Assembly (NCBI GenBank): GCA_021837545.1
Contig: JAKBFR010000019.1
Location: 1 to 31,179, forward strand
Source of the DNA: Bacillota bacterium
Lineage (GTDB): Bacteria; Bacillota_A; Clostridia; Clostridiales; Clostridiaceae
DNA: 31,179 nt
Direction: 5' to 3'
Shown here: in pieces, positions 15,592-24,074 of the stretch
Numbering within the stretch: the first letter of the stretch is position 1
Layout: each line of letters begins with the position of its first letter
Made by a program: the position numbers and the translations under genes
The notes under the pieces: generated by a model
Databases searched by the model: none
What the model saw: only the letters and a program-made list of their open reading frames with translations
What the model was told of the DNA's origin: nothing

Positions 15592-16491
15592 TTATTTTAT
15601 ATTATAAACTTCTAAGTCTTTTAAAACTTGAGTTAATTTTTCGCGATTTTTATTGCTTATTGCTCCTACTGGTTTTAATGCAACCCCTACATCAATTCCA
15701 ACTAATTGTACTGCTTCTTTTATAAGTCCTGGGAAAGTTGCAAACGCATAAGCATTTCTAAGTGGTACTAATTTATTTTGCAATTCCTCAGCTTTTTTTA
15801 AATCTCCATTCATAAATGCATTATAGATTCCTACAGATATTTTAGGTGCAATGTTAGCACTTGATGCAATAGCTCCTTTAGTTCCATTTACTAAACCATG
15901 ATAGATTAATGTGTCTATTCCGCATAATACTGAAAAATCTTCTTTATCTTTTGTGAGTTCTAGATATTTATCCATTCTTTCAGAACTTCCACTACTATCT
16001 TTTATACCTATTATGTTTTCTACTTCCGATAATCTTAGAGCAGTTTCTGGCATTATTGAGTTATGAGCTCTACCATCACATCCATATAGAATTATTGGTG
16101 TTTTCACCGAATTTGCTATAGATGTATAATGCTCTATTAATTCATCTTGTGTTGGTGATACAAAATATGGAGTTATTACTGAAAGAGCTGAAATACCTCC
16201 AACTTTTTCTGCTATTTGCGCAGTTTTTATAGAATTATTAGTTGTAATTTCACCAGCTCCTGCATAAACTGGTACTCTACCGTTTACATGTTCAACAGTA
16301 ACTTCCATAACTCTTTGTTTTTGTTTATCTGTTAGTCCATAGATTTCACCAGTACTTCCTAAAATAAATACTCCATGAACTCCAGCTTCTAAAGTATAAT
16401 TAATAATTTTTTTTAATGAATTCTCTATTAAATTTCCTTGCTCATCTAAAGGTGTTACTAAAGCAGGGATAATTCCACTAGGTTTAAACAT
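15592..16491 (-). CDS. DHDPS/N-acetylneuraminate lyase-family class I lyase, probable 5-keto-4-deoxyglucarate aldolase
   Basis: This is a 299-residue TIM-barrel enzyme that works through a Schiff base. Key elements are GSTGE at 45-49, Tyr136 in ILYGCDG, and Lys164 in GIKDSSG. The loop after the tyrosine is YGCDGRAHN instead of the YNIPGRTG of dihydrodipicolinate synthases, so the substrate is not the usual one. It is placed between garK and garR, and no HpcH/HpaI-type GarL is in the window. I infer cleavage of 5-keto-4-deoxyglucarate to pyruvate plus tartronate semialdehyde. A decarboxylating KdgD-type dehydratase is the alternative, but no 2,5-dioxovalerate dehydrogenase is nearby. The start at 16491 has GGGAG 8 bases upstream; the ATG at 16506 is too close to the garK stop and has no site. 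Confidence 0.85.
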   Translation of the reverse strand: MFKPSGIIPALVTPLDEQGNLIENSLKKIINYTLEAGVHGVFILGSTGEIYGLTDKQKQRVMEVTVEHVNGRVPVYAGAGEITTNNSIKTAQIAEKVGGISALSVITPYFVSPTQDELIEHYTSIANSVKTPIILYGCDGRAHNSIMPETALRLSEVENIIGIKDSSGSSERMDKYLELTKDKEDFSVLCGIDTLIYHGLVNGTKGAIASSANIAPKISVGIYNAFMNGDLKKAEELQNKLVPLRNAYAFATFPGLIKEAVQLVGIDVGVALKPVGAISNKNREKLTQVLKDLEVYNIK

Positions 16492-16509
16492 ACTAATTAC
16501 TCCCATCTA

Positions 16510-17655
16510 TTATTTTGATTTTCTTTCATGAGTCATATATAAATTTATTATTCTATATGCCGCTTCTTTTACAAGTTCTGAACCATTTTTAATTGCCTCA
16601 TCTAGACTCATAGGTTTATCTATTATGCTAAATATTCCATTGAATCCAACCTCATACAAGGTTTCTGTACCTTCACCTATTGACCCTGCAAGCGCAATCA
16701 CTGGAATATTCTTCTTCTTTGCTTCATTTGCTACACCAAAAGGTGTTTTCCCAAATTTAGTTTGATAATCTATTCTACCTTCACCGGTAAAAACCAAATC
16801 ACAATCTTCTAATTTTTCACTAAGCTTACTTTCTCGAACTATAATATCTATTCCACGTTCTAACTTAGCTTTAATTACTGCAATAAATGCTGCTCCCATG
16901 CCTCCTGCTGCTCCAGCACCTGGAACATTAATGACATTCATATTAAATGTATTTTCTAAGATTTCTCCATAGTGATGTAAGTTTTCATCTAAAACTTTCA
17001 TCATTGGTTTATCTGCGCCTTTTTGTGCACCAAATATAAATGAGGCACCATTTTCTCCACAAAGGGGATTTTCAACATCACAAGCAATTTTTATGTTACA
17101 TTCTATAATCCTTGTATCAAAGTTTGTCATATCAATTTTATATAACTGACCTAATTCAACTGCTCCATCTTGAAGCTCCTTGTTATCTTTATTAAAAAAT
17201 TTAACTCCTAAAGCTTTCAGCATTCCTGTTCCGCCATCGTTTGTGGCGCTTCCACCTATTCCAATTATGAAATTCTTACATCCTTTATCTAATGCATCCT
17301 TTATCAATTGACCTGTTCCATATGTAGATGTTATAAGCGGATTTCTTTCATCTTGCTTTAAAAGTGGTAATCCTGATGCAGCTGCCATCTCTATTACAGC
17401 TGTCTTTTTATCTCCTAATAGACCATAAAATCCTTTTATTTCTCTCATAAGCGGATCTTTTACTTCTACAATTATTGTTTCTCCATTTGTAAGTGAAACT
17501 AAAGATTCAACAGTTCCTTCCCCACCGTCTGCCATAGGTACTTTCTCAATTATAAAATCTTTACTATATTTATTAAGTCCCTCTTCTATAGCGCTCGCTA
17601 CTTCAAGGGCTGTTAGACTTCCTTTAAATGAATCAGGTGCTATAACTATTTTCAT
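16510..17655 (-). CDS. garK: Glycerate 2-kinase (GarK/GlxK family)
   Basis: This 381-residue type I glycerate kinase phosphorylates D-glycerate to 2-phosphoglycerate, the last step before glycolysis. Typical segments are APDSFKGSL at 6-14, PMADGGEGT at 40-48, the glycine-rich GIGGSATNDGGTGMLKALG near 132-150, PGAGAAGGMGAAF near 245-257, and TGEGRID near 290-296. Length is typical. GGAGGTG precedes the ATG. It is the first gene of the garK - lyase - garR unit and ends 18 bp before the lyase start. A consensus-like promoter lies about 140 bases upstream. Confidence 0.95.
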   Translation of the reverse strand: MKIVIAPDSFKGSLTALEVASAIEEGLNKYSKDFIIEKVPMADGGEGTVESLVSLTNGETIIVEVKDPLMREIKGFYGLLGDKKTAVIEMAAASGLPLLKQDERNPLITSTYGTGQLIKDALDKGCKNFIIGIGGSATNDGGTGMLKALGVKFFNKDNKELQDGAVELGQLYKIDMTNFDTRIIECNIKIACDVENPLCGENGASFIFGAQKGADKPMMKVLDENLHHYGEILENTFNMNVINVPGAGAAGGMGAAFIAVIKAKLERGIDIIVRESKLSEKLEDCDLVFTGEGRIDYQTKFGKTPFGVANEAKKKNIPVIALAGSIGEGTETLYEVGFNGIFSIIDKPMSLDEAIKNGSELVKEAAYRIINLYMTHERKSK

Positions 17656-17798
17656 CTATTCACCTCCTGTCAAAATAATGAGTATAAATTACAACTTTTT
17701 TTAATATTTTGCAATTTTCATTATCAAACTATTACTAACTTTCTAAACTTCAACAATTTATATGTTAATACTTCCATTGATAACTTTTACATGAGTTA

Positions 17799-17827
17799 AT
17801 TATACTTAAAATATTACCACCAAACAA
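17799..17827 (-). promoter_or_regulatory. Putative sigma-A promoter of the garK-lyase-garR unit
   Basis: On the minus strand, TTGTTT (17827-17822) and a perfect TATAAT (17804-17799) are 17 bases apart. The predicted leader to the garK ATG is about 135-140 bases. No cre-like or strong palindromic site overlaps it. It is called from spacing and consensus alone. Confidence 0.5.
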
Positions 17828-17948
17828 TGTGCATCCAACATAAATAATATAACTTATGTATCTATCTTTTTGTTCATTTACACAGTTATAATAAGGAAGA
17901 TTCAATCAGCTCACACACACCCTTAATTTTTAACTTTAGTATTTAAAT

Positions 17949-18371
17949 TTACACTCTTAAAAAATTCAGATGAAATTCTAAATCCTTAGCTTTTTCTAGC
18001 TCTTCTCCTAAATCTCTAAGAAATATTTCTGCTGCTAAAGATACTTTACACTGAAATAGATGATCAGCTCTAACATTAAAGTTTAAATCTGATAATGTTA
18101 TGTGAGCATGCACAAGTGGATCATCATTGTCTAATCTTCCAACATTACCAACAAGGCTTGTTATTTCCACATACTCATCAATATCTTTGGTATGATACTA
18201 TTTAGTTATTGGGTTAAACCACCCCAATTTTGCATAGGATATTGCACCAATTCCCGTGAAACATGCTCCCTTTATATTTTCCTTTCTGCATAATTCTGTG
18301 ATCTCTTTTACTATGTCATCACCTTTGTCCATTTTTATTGCAAAATCTGAATTTATTTTTCTAAATTTCAC
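17949..18371 (-). pseudogene. PPC/DUF296-domain protein gene interrupted by an in-frame amber codon
   Basis: From a GTG at 18371 (AGGAGAGG just upstream) the frame codes MKFRKINSDFAIKMDKGDD, then GACFTGIGAISYAKLGWFNP. It meets TAG at 18198-18200, and continues in the same frame with YHTKDIDEYVEITSLVGN, HAHITLSDLNF and the end LEFHLNFLRV at 17949. Together these give a complete PPC (DUF296) domain of about 140 codons with no other lesion. The TAG sits where relatives often have Glu (ETKEYHT), consistent with one GAG-to-TAG change. The domain is DNA- or ligand-binding in other bacteria; its job here is unknown. It is either a very recent pseudogene or two fragments; readthrough is not excluded. 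Confidence 0.8.
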
Positions 18372-18392
18372 CTAAACCTCTCCTATCTCTTT

Positions 18393-19472
18393 TTAATTAA
18401 TTTTATTTTCCATGTCCACCATGTCTTTTGCAATTTTTCTTAGACTATCAATTATTTTTGCTATATCTTCATTAGCTTTCGATTGATTTTCAGTTATTAT
18501 AGTACTTTCTTCAACATTATTTAATACATTTTCAACAGATGAACAAAGCTTACTAAGTGTTTCACCTATATTTTTAGAAGAAATATTACTTTCATAAGCT
18601 AATTTACGTATTTCCTTGGCTACAACTGAAAAGCCTATTCCATATTCACCAGCTCTACTGGCTTCAATTGCTGCATTTAAACCAAGTAAATTGGTTTGTT
18701 TAGCTACTCTTTTTATAATTTCTAATATTTCAGTAGTATTTTTCATTTCTTCAAAAACATTTCTTGCAATCAATGAAGTTTCCTTACTTTTACTAGCAAG
18801 TTCTTGTGATGAAGAAAATAATTCTTCAGTAGCTACTACTGCTATTTTAATAGCAGTATATAGTTCTTTAGTGTAAAGTTGTATTCTTTCAATCTTTTTT
18901 TGCTCCAATAAACTTTGATTTTCCTTAGCAGCAATTATTCTTAGAGCTTGATTTATAGCTGATTTTAAAGATGATGATGCAGTATTAATTAATTCTGTTT
19001 TGATTCCATATTGTTCTGCATATTTAACTTCTTGAGCACTGCAAATGACTCCATCTAAACCTTCTTTAGAAAATTTAGAAATTAAATTTTCAAATTCACT
19101 TACTTCGCATGGCTTGGTAAGGATATCCATATCACCTATTTTATAATTACAGGTAATGTCACCAATTAGAGTTTTGGAAACAAGTATCCCAATTTTCTTT
19201 GCTCCCTTTTCACTAAGTTTTTCCACTGAATATAACATATCGTGAATAGAGCTTATAACTTTAATAACTGGTTTAGAAGTTAGACTTTGCAAATTAGCGG
19301 CTGTTCTTCCACGGCTTATAAATACATCAATATACGGATAATCTCTGACTATTTTTTCACTATCTTTTGCAGAAGCAATAATAACTGGAATGATTATATT
19401 CATTTCTTTCATCAATTGATTAGCCATATCTGACATTTGTTGTGAAATTGCAACAAAAAGAATATTGTTCAA
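18393..19472 (-). CDS. Soluble PrpR_N-type sensor fused to an MCP signalling domain
   Basis: This is a 359-residue cytoplasmic chemoreceptor-like protein with no membrane helix or HAMP domain. Residues about 5-185 read as a PrpR_N sensor domain ([36 protein letters not shown] and [19 protein letters not shown]), known from sigma-54 activators such as PrpR, where it senses a small metabolite. A helical linker leads to an MCP signalling domain with the conserved hairpin tip [17 protein letters not shown]...[16 protein letters not shown] near 260-295. The MCP part is short, and no CheR-binding pentapeptide is at the C-terminus. The start is a TTG at 19472 with GGAGGTG 6 bases upstream; longer versions would start inside that site. 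It lies between gudP and the PPC gene. Confidence 0.85.
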   Translation of the reverse strand: MNNILFVAISQQMSDMANQLMKEMNIIIPVIIASAKDSEKIVRDYPYIDVFISRGRTAANLQSLTSKPVIKVISSIHDMLYSVEKLSEKGAKKIGILVSKTLIGDITCNYKIGDMDILTKPCEVSEFENLISKFSKEGLDGVICSAQEVKYAEQYGIKTELINTASSSLKSAINQALRIIAAKENQSLLEQKKIERIQLYTKELYTAIKIAVVATEELFSSSQELASKSKETSLIARNVFEEMKNTTEILEIIKRVAKQTNLLGLNAAIEASRAGEYGIGFSVVAKEIRKLAYESNISSKNIGETLSKLCSSVENVLNNVEESTIITENQSKANEDIAKIIDSLRKIAKDMVDMENKIN

Positions 19473-19605
19473 TAAGAACACCTCCAAATATTTCTAGAAT
19501 TACACTTATGATGCACTTAGTTACTATAATTCATATATCTAAACTATTAGAGAATGTTGCAACAGTTATTTATATATTTGGCTTTATTATAATTATATAA
19601 ATAAT

Positions 19606-19646
19606 AAAAAATTTAGAGATATATAATTAATATCTCTAAATTTTTC
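19606..19646 (-). terminator. Terminator of the gudP gene
   Basis: A perfect 16-bp inverted repeat, AAAAATTTAGAGATAT (19607-19622) with its complement at 19630-19645, has a 7-base loop. On the minus strand it is followed by TTTTTTATTATTT. It begins 11 bases after the gudP stop codon and separates that gene from the chemoreceptor gene. Confidence 0.8.
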
Positions 19647-19656
19647 GAAAGTTAAT

Positions 19657-21003
19657 TTATTCGAGTTCAAGTCTTTGAATTTTACCTACTATTAACCAAT
19701 AGCTTAATACGGCTATGACTCCATGTACTCCAACAAACACTAATGCACTATTAAACGATCCACTTCTATCAACAAGAATACCTATAACAATAGGAACTAT
19801 AATCCCCGCAAGATTACCTAACCCATTGAAAACACCACTTGCTATACCTACAATCTTTTTCGGTGCCGTATCACTTATTACTGTCCAACCTAATGAACCG
19901 AAGCCTTTTCCAAAGAAAGCTAAACACATGAACGCAATTACTATTGTATTAGAATCAGTATAATTGCAAAGAATAATGCTTGAACTAAGAAGTAATCCAA
20001 TAGTTATAGGAATTTTTCTAGCAATACTTAAATTTCCTGATCTTTTTAATATACCATCTGATATAAAACCACTTGATAAACCTCCAATGCATCCACAAAT
20101 AGCTGGTAATGAAGCCACAATTCCTGCATGTAATATAGAAAAATGCCTTGCTGTTACTAAATAATTAGGGAACCATGTCATAAAAAAATACGTAATAGCA
20201 TTAACACAATATTGCCCAATAAAAATACCTACAAGCATCCTGCTTTTAAAAAGCTGACCAATATCACTCCAATTAAAATTTGATTTAGCAGCAGTCTTTG
20301 AATTTGCATTGCCAATATCACTGTCTAAATCAATTACACCTCCACCTTCAGCTATATAATCAAGTTCAGCTTGGTTTATTCTAGGATGTTTTGTAGGAAC
20401 ATGGAAAAGCTTTAGCCAAAAACCTAAGAATACAAATCCTAAAACTCCCATTATTAAATATACATATTCCCAACCATACTTAAATGCTAACCATCCCATA
20501 AAAGGTGAAAAAATAGCAATGGAAACATATTGTGCACTATTAAATATTGAGCCTGCAACACCACGTTCTGATGTTGGAAACCAAGCAGCTAATATTCTTC
20601 CAGAACCTGGTCCAACTGGAGTTTCAAATGCTCCAAGACAAATTCTCAAAAATATAAGTACACCGAATGAAAATGCGTACCAACCGCTAAATCCCATGGC
20701 AAATGTAGCTAATGACCATAATCCAACACCAAACGCCATAATTTTTTTAGAACCAATTTTATCACCCAGCCATCCTGATGGTAATTGCCCTAAAACATAA
20801 GCCCAACTGAAAGCAGACATAAGAATTCCCATATCGGTTTTATTTATATTTAATGCCTTTTGCATTCCACCAGCGGCAATTGAAATCGCAGCACGATCTG
20901 CCGTACTTAATGTTAGTAACGCAAGTATCATTGCTAGTGCCACAAACCTATACTTAGTACGTTTCCCTAAATTTTTTATAGTATCAATATTTTCTTTTAT
21001 CAT
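19657..21003 (-). CDS. gudP: MFS hexarate (glucarate/galactarate) transporter, GudP type
   Basis: This 448-residue membrane protein has twelve predicted helices and belongs to the anion:cation symporter branch of the MFS (GudP, GarP, ExuT). Marks are the opening RFVALAMILALLTLSTADRAA, the loop 2-3 motif GWLGDKIGSKKIMAFG, the long central cytoplasmic loop with HPRINQAELDYI, and SDTAPKKIVGIASGVFNGLGNLAGI in the second half. GudP proteins import glucarate or galactarate by proton symport. AAGGAGG lies 10 bases before the ATG. It has its own terminator, and a cre-like site upstream. The exact hexarate cannot be told from sequence; related carriers take galactonate or hexuronates. Confidence 0.88.
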   Translation of the reverse strand: MIKENIDTIKNLGKRTKYRFVALAMILALLTLSTADRAAISIAAGGMQKALNINKTDMGILMSAFSWAYVLGQLPSGWLGDKIGSKKIMAFGVGLWSLATFAMGFSGWYAFSFGVLIFLRICLGAFETPVGPGSGRILAAWFPTSERGVAGSIFNSAQYVSIAIFSPFMGWLAFKYGWEYVYLIMGVLGFVFLGFWLKLFHVPTKHPRINQAELDYIAEGGGVIDLDSDIGNANSKTAAKSNFNWSDIGQLFKSRMLVGIFIGQYCVNAITYFFMTWFPNYLVTARHFSILHAGIVASLPAICGCIGGLSSGFISDGILKRSGNLSIARKIPITIGLLLSSSIILCNYTDSNTIVIAFMCLAFFGKGFGSLGWTVISDTAPKKIVGIASGVFNGLGNLAGIIVPIVIGILVDRSGSFNSALVFVGVHGVIAVLSYWLIVGKIQRLELE

Positions 21004-21110
21004 AATTTCATTTCCTCCTTAAAATATCTTTAGCTTCATGTACTCGTTATCATCTCATTTAGAATTAGGTAATCATAAAATAGTGTTTAATTTAAAATTA
21101 GAAATCTGTT

Positions 21111-21130
21111 AAGTATTTCGCGAATACCTT
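21111..21130. promoter_or_regulatory. Candidate operator palindrome upstream of gudP
   Basis: AAGTATTTCGCGAATACCTT has an uninterrupted 8-bp palindrome TTCGCGAA at its centre and, allowing one bulged base, pairing out to GTATT/ATAC. A CGCG core is rare in this AT-rich intergenic DNA. It lies about 110 bases upstream of the gudP start, near the likely promoter. It could be the site of CdaR or another regulator; the binder is unknown. Confidence 0.3.
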
Positions 21131-21184
21131 GTAATATTATTATTATATTTTTAACAATCTCATTCAATATTCAACTGCACAATT

Positions 21185-21198
21185 TTTAACCGTTTTCA
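21185..21198 (-). promoter_or_regulatory. cre-like CcpA site upstream of gudP
   Basis: On the minus strand TGAAAACGGTTAAA fits the cre consensus TGWAANCGNTNWCA at 13 of 14 positions (only the C near the end differs). It lies about 182 bases before the gudP ATG, just upstream of TTGAAT and TATAAT-like words. It suggests repression of hexarate uptake when better sugars are present. The rest of this 392-base gap holds the AEC terminator and AT-rich DNA with no gene. Confidence 0.5.
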
Positions 21199-21276
21199 TT
21201 GTATTTTTTTTGGCTGAATGCACATTATTTTATTTTGTTTAATTAAAATTTACTATTGCAATAAGGACATAACAAC

Positions 21277-21340
21277 AAAAAATAACAAATCTATTTGCAA
21301 GCCTATTTTCCATTGCAACTTTTGACTTGTTATTTTTTTG
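21277..21340 (-). terminator. Probable terminator of the AEC transporter gene
   Basis: An imperfect inverted repeat pairs 21277-21300 (AAAAATAACAAATC...TTTGCAA) with 21314-21339 (TTGCAACTTTTGACTTGTTA plus T-run). On the minus strand the stem ends in TTATTTTTTG. It lies 56 bases past the AEC stop codon. The word TTTGACTTGTTATTT at 21321-21335 is identical to the right arm of the hairpin at 1699-1713. Confidence 0.55.
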
Positions 21341-21395
21341 CCCCCCTTAGTGAGCTAACTTATAAAATCGGAATATGGTGATTTATTATCTGCTC

Positions 21396-22358
21396 TTAAA
21401 CAGGAAATAAAATTCTAGCTATGTATATGACGGATGTAAGTGTGACACCACTTAAGATTGTTGATACCATTACTTCCTGTGATGCAAAATTTTCATTGTT
21501 ATCACATTCAACAGCAATTAACGCAGTATTTACAGCTGTTGGTACTGAGTAAGAAATTAAAAGTACCTGTGCAATAATTGTATTAAAGCCAAGCATATGT
21601 ATTAATACTAATGCAATCATAGGTCCTACAATAAGTCTTGTAAAAACTGCTATATTTACATTAATATTTCTAAAATCAAACTTAGTTTTTGAAAGTTGGA
21701 CTCCTAGCGATATTAACGCTATTGGTACAAGACCATTCTTTACGTATTCTAATGTAGGCCATATTGGCGTTGATGTTATATCAACTTTAAAATACTTAAG
21801 CAAAAGCGCAAGAGGGATTGCATATATAGATGGCATAGTAAAAATTTGACGCATTGAATCTTTAATATTCATATTAGCCCTTCCTGCATTATAAAATCCA
21901 ATTGTATTCATTGTAATATTCATAAACACCAAAATCATAATTTGAGATGTAAGTGCTTCTGCTAAGTAGGGGGTCTTACCATCAATTATATAAGGTGCAC
22001 TTCCAAAAATAAGTGTAACAAGAGATACACCTATGTTACCTGTATTGTTAAACATTATCGCATTTTTAAATGCACTTGTCATGCCTACATCATATTTGCG
22101 AATTTTAGAAATTATTCTTGAGATTATATCATTAACTATTAAATATAACACACAAAAAAGTAAAATCTTAAGCATATCAAAAGATATGTTAGTAGTATAA
22201 AGATTATAAAATATAAATCCAGGTACAAATAAATAAAAATTTAATTTACTAAGAGTAGATATACTTAAATCGAACTTTTTGCTTATTACATACCCTAAAA
22301 TAATTATCACAAAAATAGGTATAATATTATTTCCTAATATATGTAAAAAAATCTCCAT
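21396..22358 (-). CDS. AEC-family transporter (auxin efflux carrier / malonate-malate permease type)
   Basis: This is a 320-residue integral membrane protein with about ten helices in two halves. It starts with the AEC-typical NNIIPIFVIIILGYVISKKFDLS, with LSKLNFYLFVPGFIFYNL after it and MLGFNTIIAQVLLISYSVPTAVNTALIAVECD in the second half. Bacterial AEC proteins move small organic acids such as malate and malonate, or export metabolites. Here, between gudP and garD, it may carry galactarate, or export an acid made in the pathway; this is context only. A strong promoter overlaps the upstream hairpin. The ribosome binding site (AAGGAGAAAGACGAATA before ATG) is of usual type. Confidence 0.8.
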   Translation of the reverse strand: MEIFLHILGNNIIPIFVIIILGYVISKKFDLSISTLSKLNFYLFVPGFIFYNLYTTNISFDMLKILLFCVLYLIVNDIISRIISKIRKYDVGMTSAFKNAIMFNNTGNIGVSLVTLIFGSAPYIIDGKTPYLAEALTSQIMILVFMNITMNTIGFYNAGRANMNIKDSMRQIFTMPSIYAIPLALLLKYFKVDITSTPIWPTLEYVKNGLVPIALISLGVQLSKTKFDFRNINVNIAVFTRLIVGPMIALVLIHMLGFNTIIAQVLLISYSVPTAVNTALIAVECDNNENFASQEVMVSTILSGVTLTSVIYIARILFPV

Positions 22359-22426
22359 TATTCGTCTTTCTCCTTAAAGCTTCTTTTAAATTATTTATTA
22401 TCTTCCATATTATTATTATTCTGAAA

Positions 22427-22454
22427 ATTATACCATGACGAGGCTGTTGGACAA
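22427..22454 (-). promoter_or_regulatory. Extended -10 promoter for the AEC gene overlapping a hairpin
   Basis: On the minus strand, TTGTCC (22454-22449), a 16-base spacer and TGGTATAAT (22435-22427) form a near-ideal sigma-A promoter with extended -10. The leader to the AEC ATG would be about 60 bases. The -35 box lies inside the arm of the strong hairpin at 22440-22481. Confidence 0.6.
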
Positions 22455-22486
22455 CTAAGAAATCAGTTGTTCAACAGCCTCTTTTT
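22440..22486. terminator. Strong hairpin between garD and the AEC gene
   Basis: A 17-bp stem (GAGGCTGTTGGACAACT at 22440-22456 with AGTTGTTCAACAGCCTC at 22465-22481, one G-U pair) has an 8-base loop and TTTTT after it on the plus strand. It is much more GC-rich than the surroundings. It lies 38 bases past the garD stop. The T-run is on the plus strand, so for garD itself it is a stable 3' hairpin without a strong U-tract. Confidence 0.65.
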
Positions 22487-22523
22487 AGATTATTTATCAA
22501 TAAAAACTATACCAACCTTGTTT

Positions 22524-24041
22524 TTAAGTAATTGGTGCTGGGTTGAAAATACATAAATCATTATGCAATTTATATTTTTCAGCAAAGGATTTTTCTCTAC
22601 CACTAGCAACATCTATAATTTTATTAAATAGTTCAGTTCCAATCTCTTGAATAGTAGAATCTCCTGTTGCTATAGGGCCAGCATTTATATCAATTAAATC
22701 CTGCCACATATCCTTCATATCATTTCTAGAACATACTTTAATTACAGGTGCTGCTGCTAAACCATATGGTGTACCTCGCCCTGTCATAAATACTTGAAGT
22801 GTAATCCCCGATGCAAGTTGAGATGGCCCGCATACAATATCACTAGCAGGTGTTGCTGCATATATAAGACCTTTCTTAGTAGGTCTTTCTCCTGGTGATA
22901 AAACTTCTACTATTGGAGAAGTTCCTGATTTTGCAATAGAACCCATAGCTTTCTCTACTATGTTAGATAGACCACCCTTTTTATTACCTGGAGTCGGATT
23001 GGCACTACGATCAACTTGACCATTTAATAAATAGTTATCATACCATTTCATTTCTGCTGCTAACTTTTCACCTACTTCTTCGTTTATACAACGTTCACCA
23101 ATAATATGAACTCCATCACGAACTTCAGTAACTTCTGAAAACATTACGGTTGCTCCTGCTTGAACTAACATATCAGATGCATATCCTGCACTTGGGTTTG
23201 CTGTAACTCCTGAGAAAGCATCGCTACCACCACATTGCATTCCAATGCATAGATCTGATAATGGAAGAGTTTCTCTCTTTCTTTGATTTAATTTAGCTAA
23301 TTTCTTATCAGCCATTTCCATTAATGCGTTTATCATAGCATCCATTCCTTTTTGCTCTTGAAGGACGATGACGTTTTCAGTAGATATGTCAGCTTCATCT
23401 AATAACATTTCTACTGTTAATTTTTCGCAGCCTAGTGCTACAACCATTACTTCACCACCAAAGTTAGGATGCTTTACAAGATTCCTTAATGATCTAATTG
23501 GAATTATTGCTTCTGGTGCATTAATAGCAACCCCACATCCATAAGCATGATTGATTGGTACTATGTCATCTACGTTTGGATATTTAGGAAGTAATTCTTC
23601 TTTCATTTTTTTTACAGCTACATTTAAAACACTGGTTACACATTGTACAGTTGTGCTTATACCCAAAATATTTCTAGTTCCAGCATAACCTCCATTAGGA
23701 TTTCTATAGCCTTCAAAAGTTTTTATAGGCGCTTCTGGAAGATCTGTAACTATGTTCGTTGCAAATTCCATTTCATCTACAGACGGTGGTAATGGGAGTT
23801 CTAGCATTTTTTCATTAATCCAATCCCCCTTTTTTATTAAATTGATAGCATGTCCTAAAACTATTCCATAACGGACAATTTTTTCACCTTTGGGAATATC
23901 GCATAGTGCAATTTTATGACCTTGTGGAATATCTTGGTTAGCTAGTATATTATCCATAACTTCTGTTCCAGCAGAAATTGCATTAACAGCAATTGCTACA
24001 TTATCTAAATCATTAATCTTAATAAAAGTTTGTTTACCCAT
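22524..24041 (-). CDS. garD: Galactarate dehydratase (GarD/UxaA family)
   Basis: This 505-residue enzyme dehydrates galactarate (mucate) to 5-keto-4-deoxyglucarate, feeding the same intermediate as GudD. The N-terminal SAF domain (about 10-90) includes [15 protein letters not shown]. The catalytic part begins with [13 protein letters not shown] near 112-124 and carries [19 protein letters not shown] near 165-183, closer to GarD ([12 protein letters not shown]) than to altronate dehydratase UxaA. Further segments are [12 protein letters not shown] and the end FTTGRGTP-like [21 protein letters not shown]. Family members need Fe2+. The gene is divergent from the lysR gene across 160 bp. Altronate dehydratase is the alternative, but gudD, garR and garK support galactarate. 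Confidence 0.9.
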   Translation of the reverse strand: MGKQTFIKINDLDNVAIAVNAISAGTEVMDNILANQDIPQGHKIALCDIPKGEKIVRYGIVLGHAINLIKKGDWINEKMLELPLPPSVDEMEFATNIVTDLPEAPIKTFEGYRNPNGGYAGTRNILGISTTVQCVTSVLNVAVKKMKEELLPKYPNVDDIVPINHAYGCGVAINAPEAIIPIRSLRNLVKHPNFGGEVMVVALGCEKLTVEMLLDEADISTENVIVLQEQKGMDAMINALMEMADKKLAKLNQRKRETLPLSDLCIGMQCGGSDAFSGVTANPSAGYASDMLVQAGATVMFSEVTEVRDGVHIIGERCINEEVGEKLAAEMKWYDNYLLNGQVDRSANPTPGNKKGGLSNIVEKAMGSIAKSGTSPIVEVLSPGERPTKKGLIYAATPASDIVCGPSQLASGITLQVFMTGRGTPYGLAAAPVIKVCSRNDMKDMWQDLIDINAGPIATGDSTIQEIGTELFNKIIDVASGREKSFAEKYKLHNDLCIFNPAPIT

Positions 24042-24074
24042 AATATTATGTCCCCTTCTCTAAATTGCTAATTT

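Noticed and set aside
15592..16491. Calling the lyase dihydrodipicolinate synthase (DapA)
   Set aside because: The loop after the catalytic Tyr lacks the usual NxPGRT pattern and the gene sits in a hexarate operon, not with lysine genes.
18198..18200. Amber codon as a genuine pyrrolysine or other recoding site
   Set aside because: No recoding element or Pyl gene is seen here, and the position is Glu-like in the family pattern I recall. A nonsense mutation is simpler; readthrough is kept only as a test.
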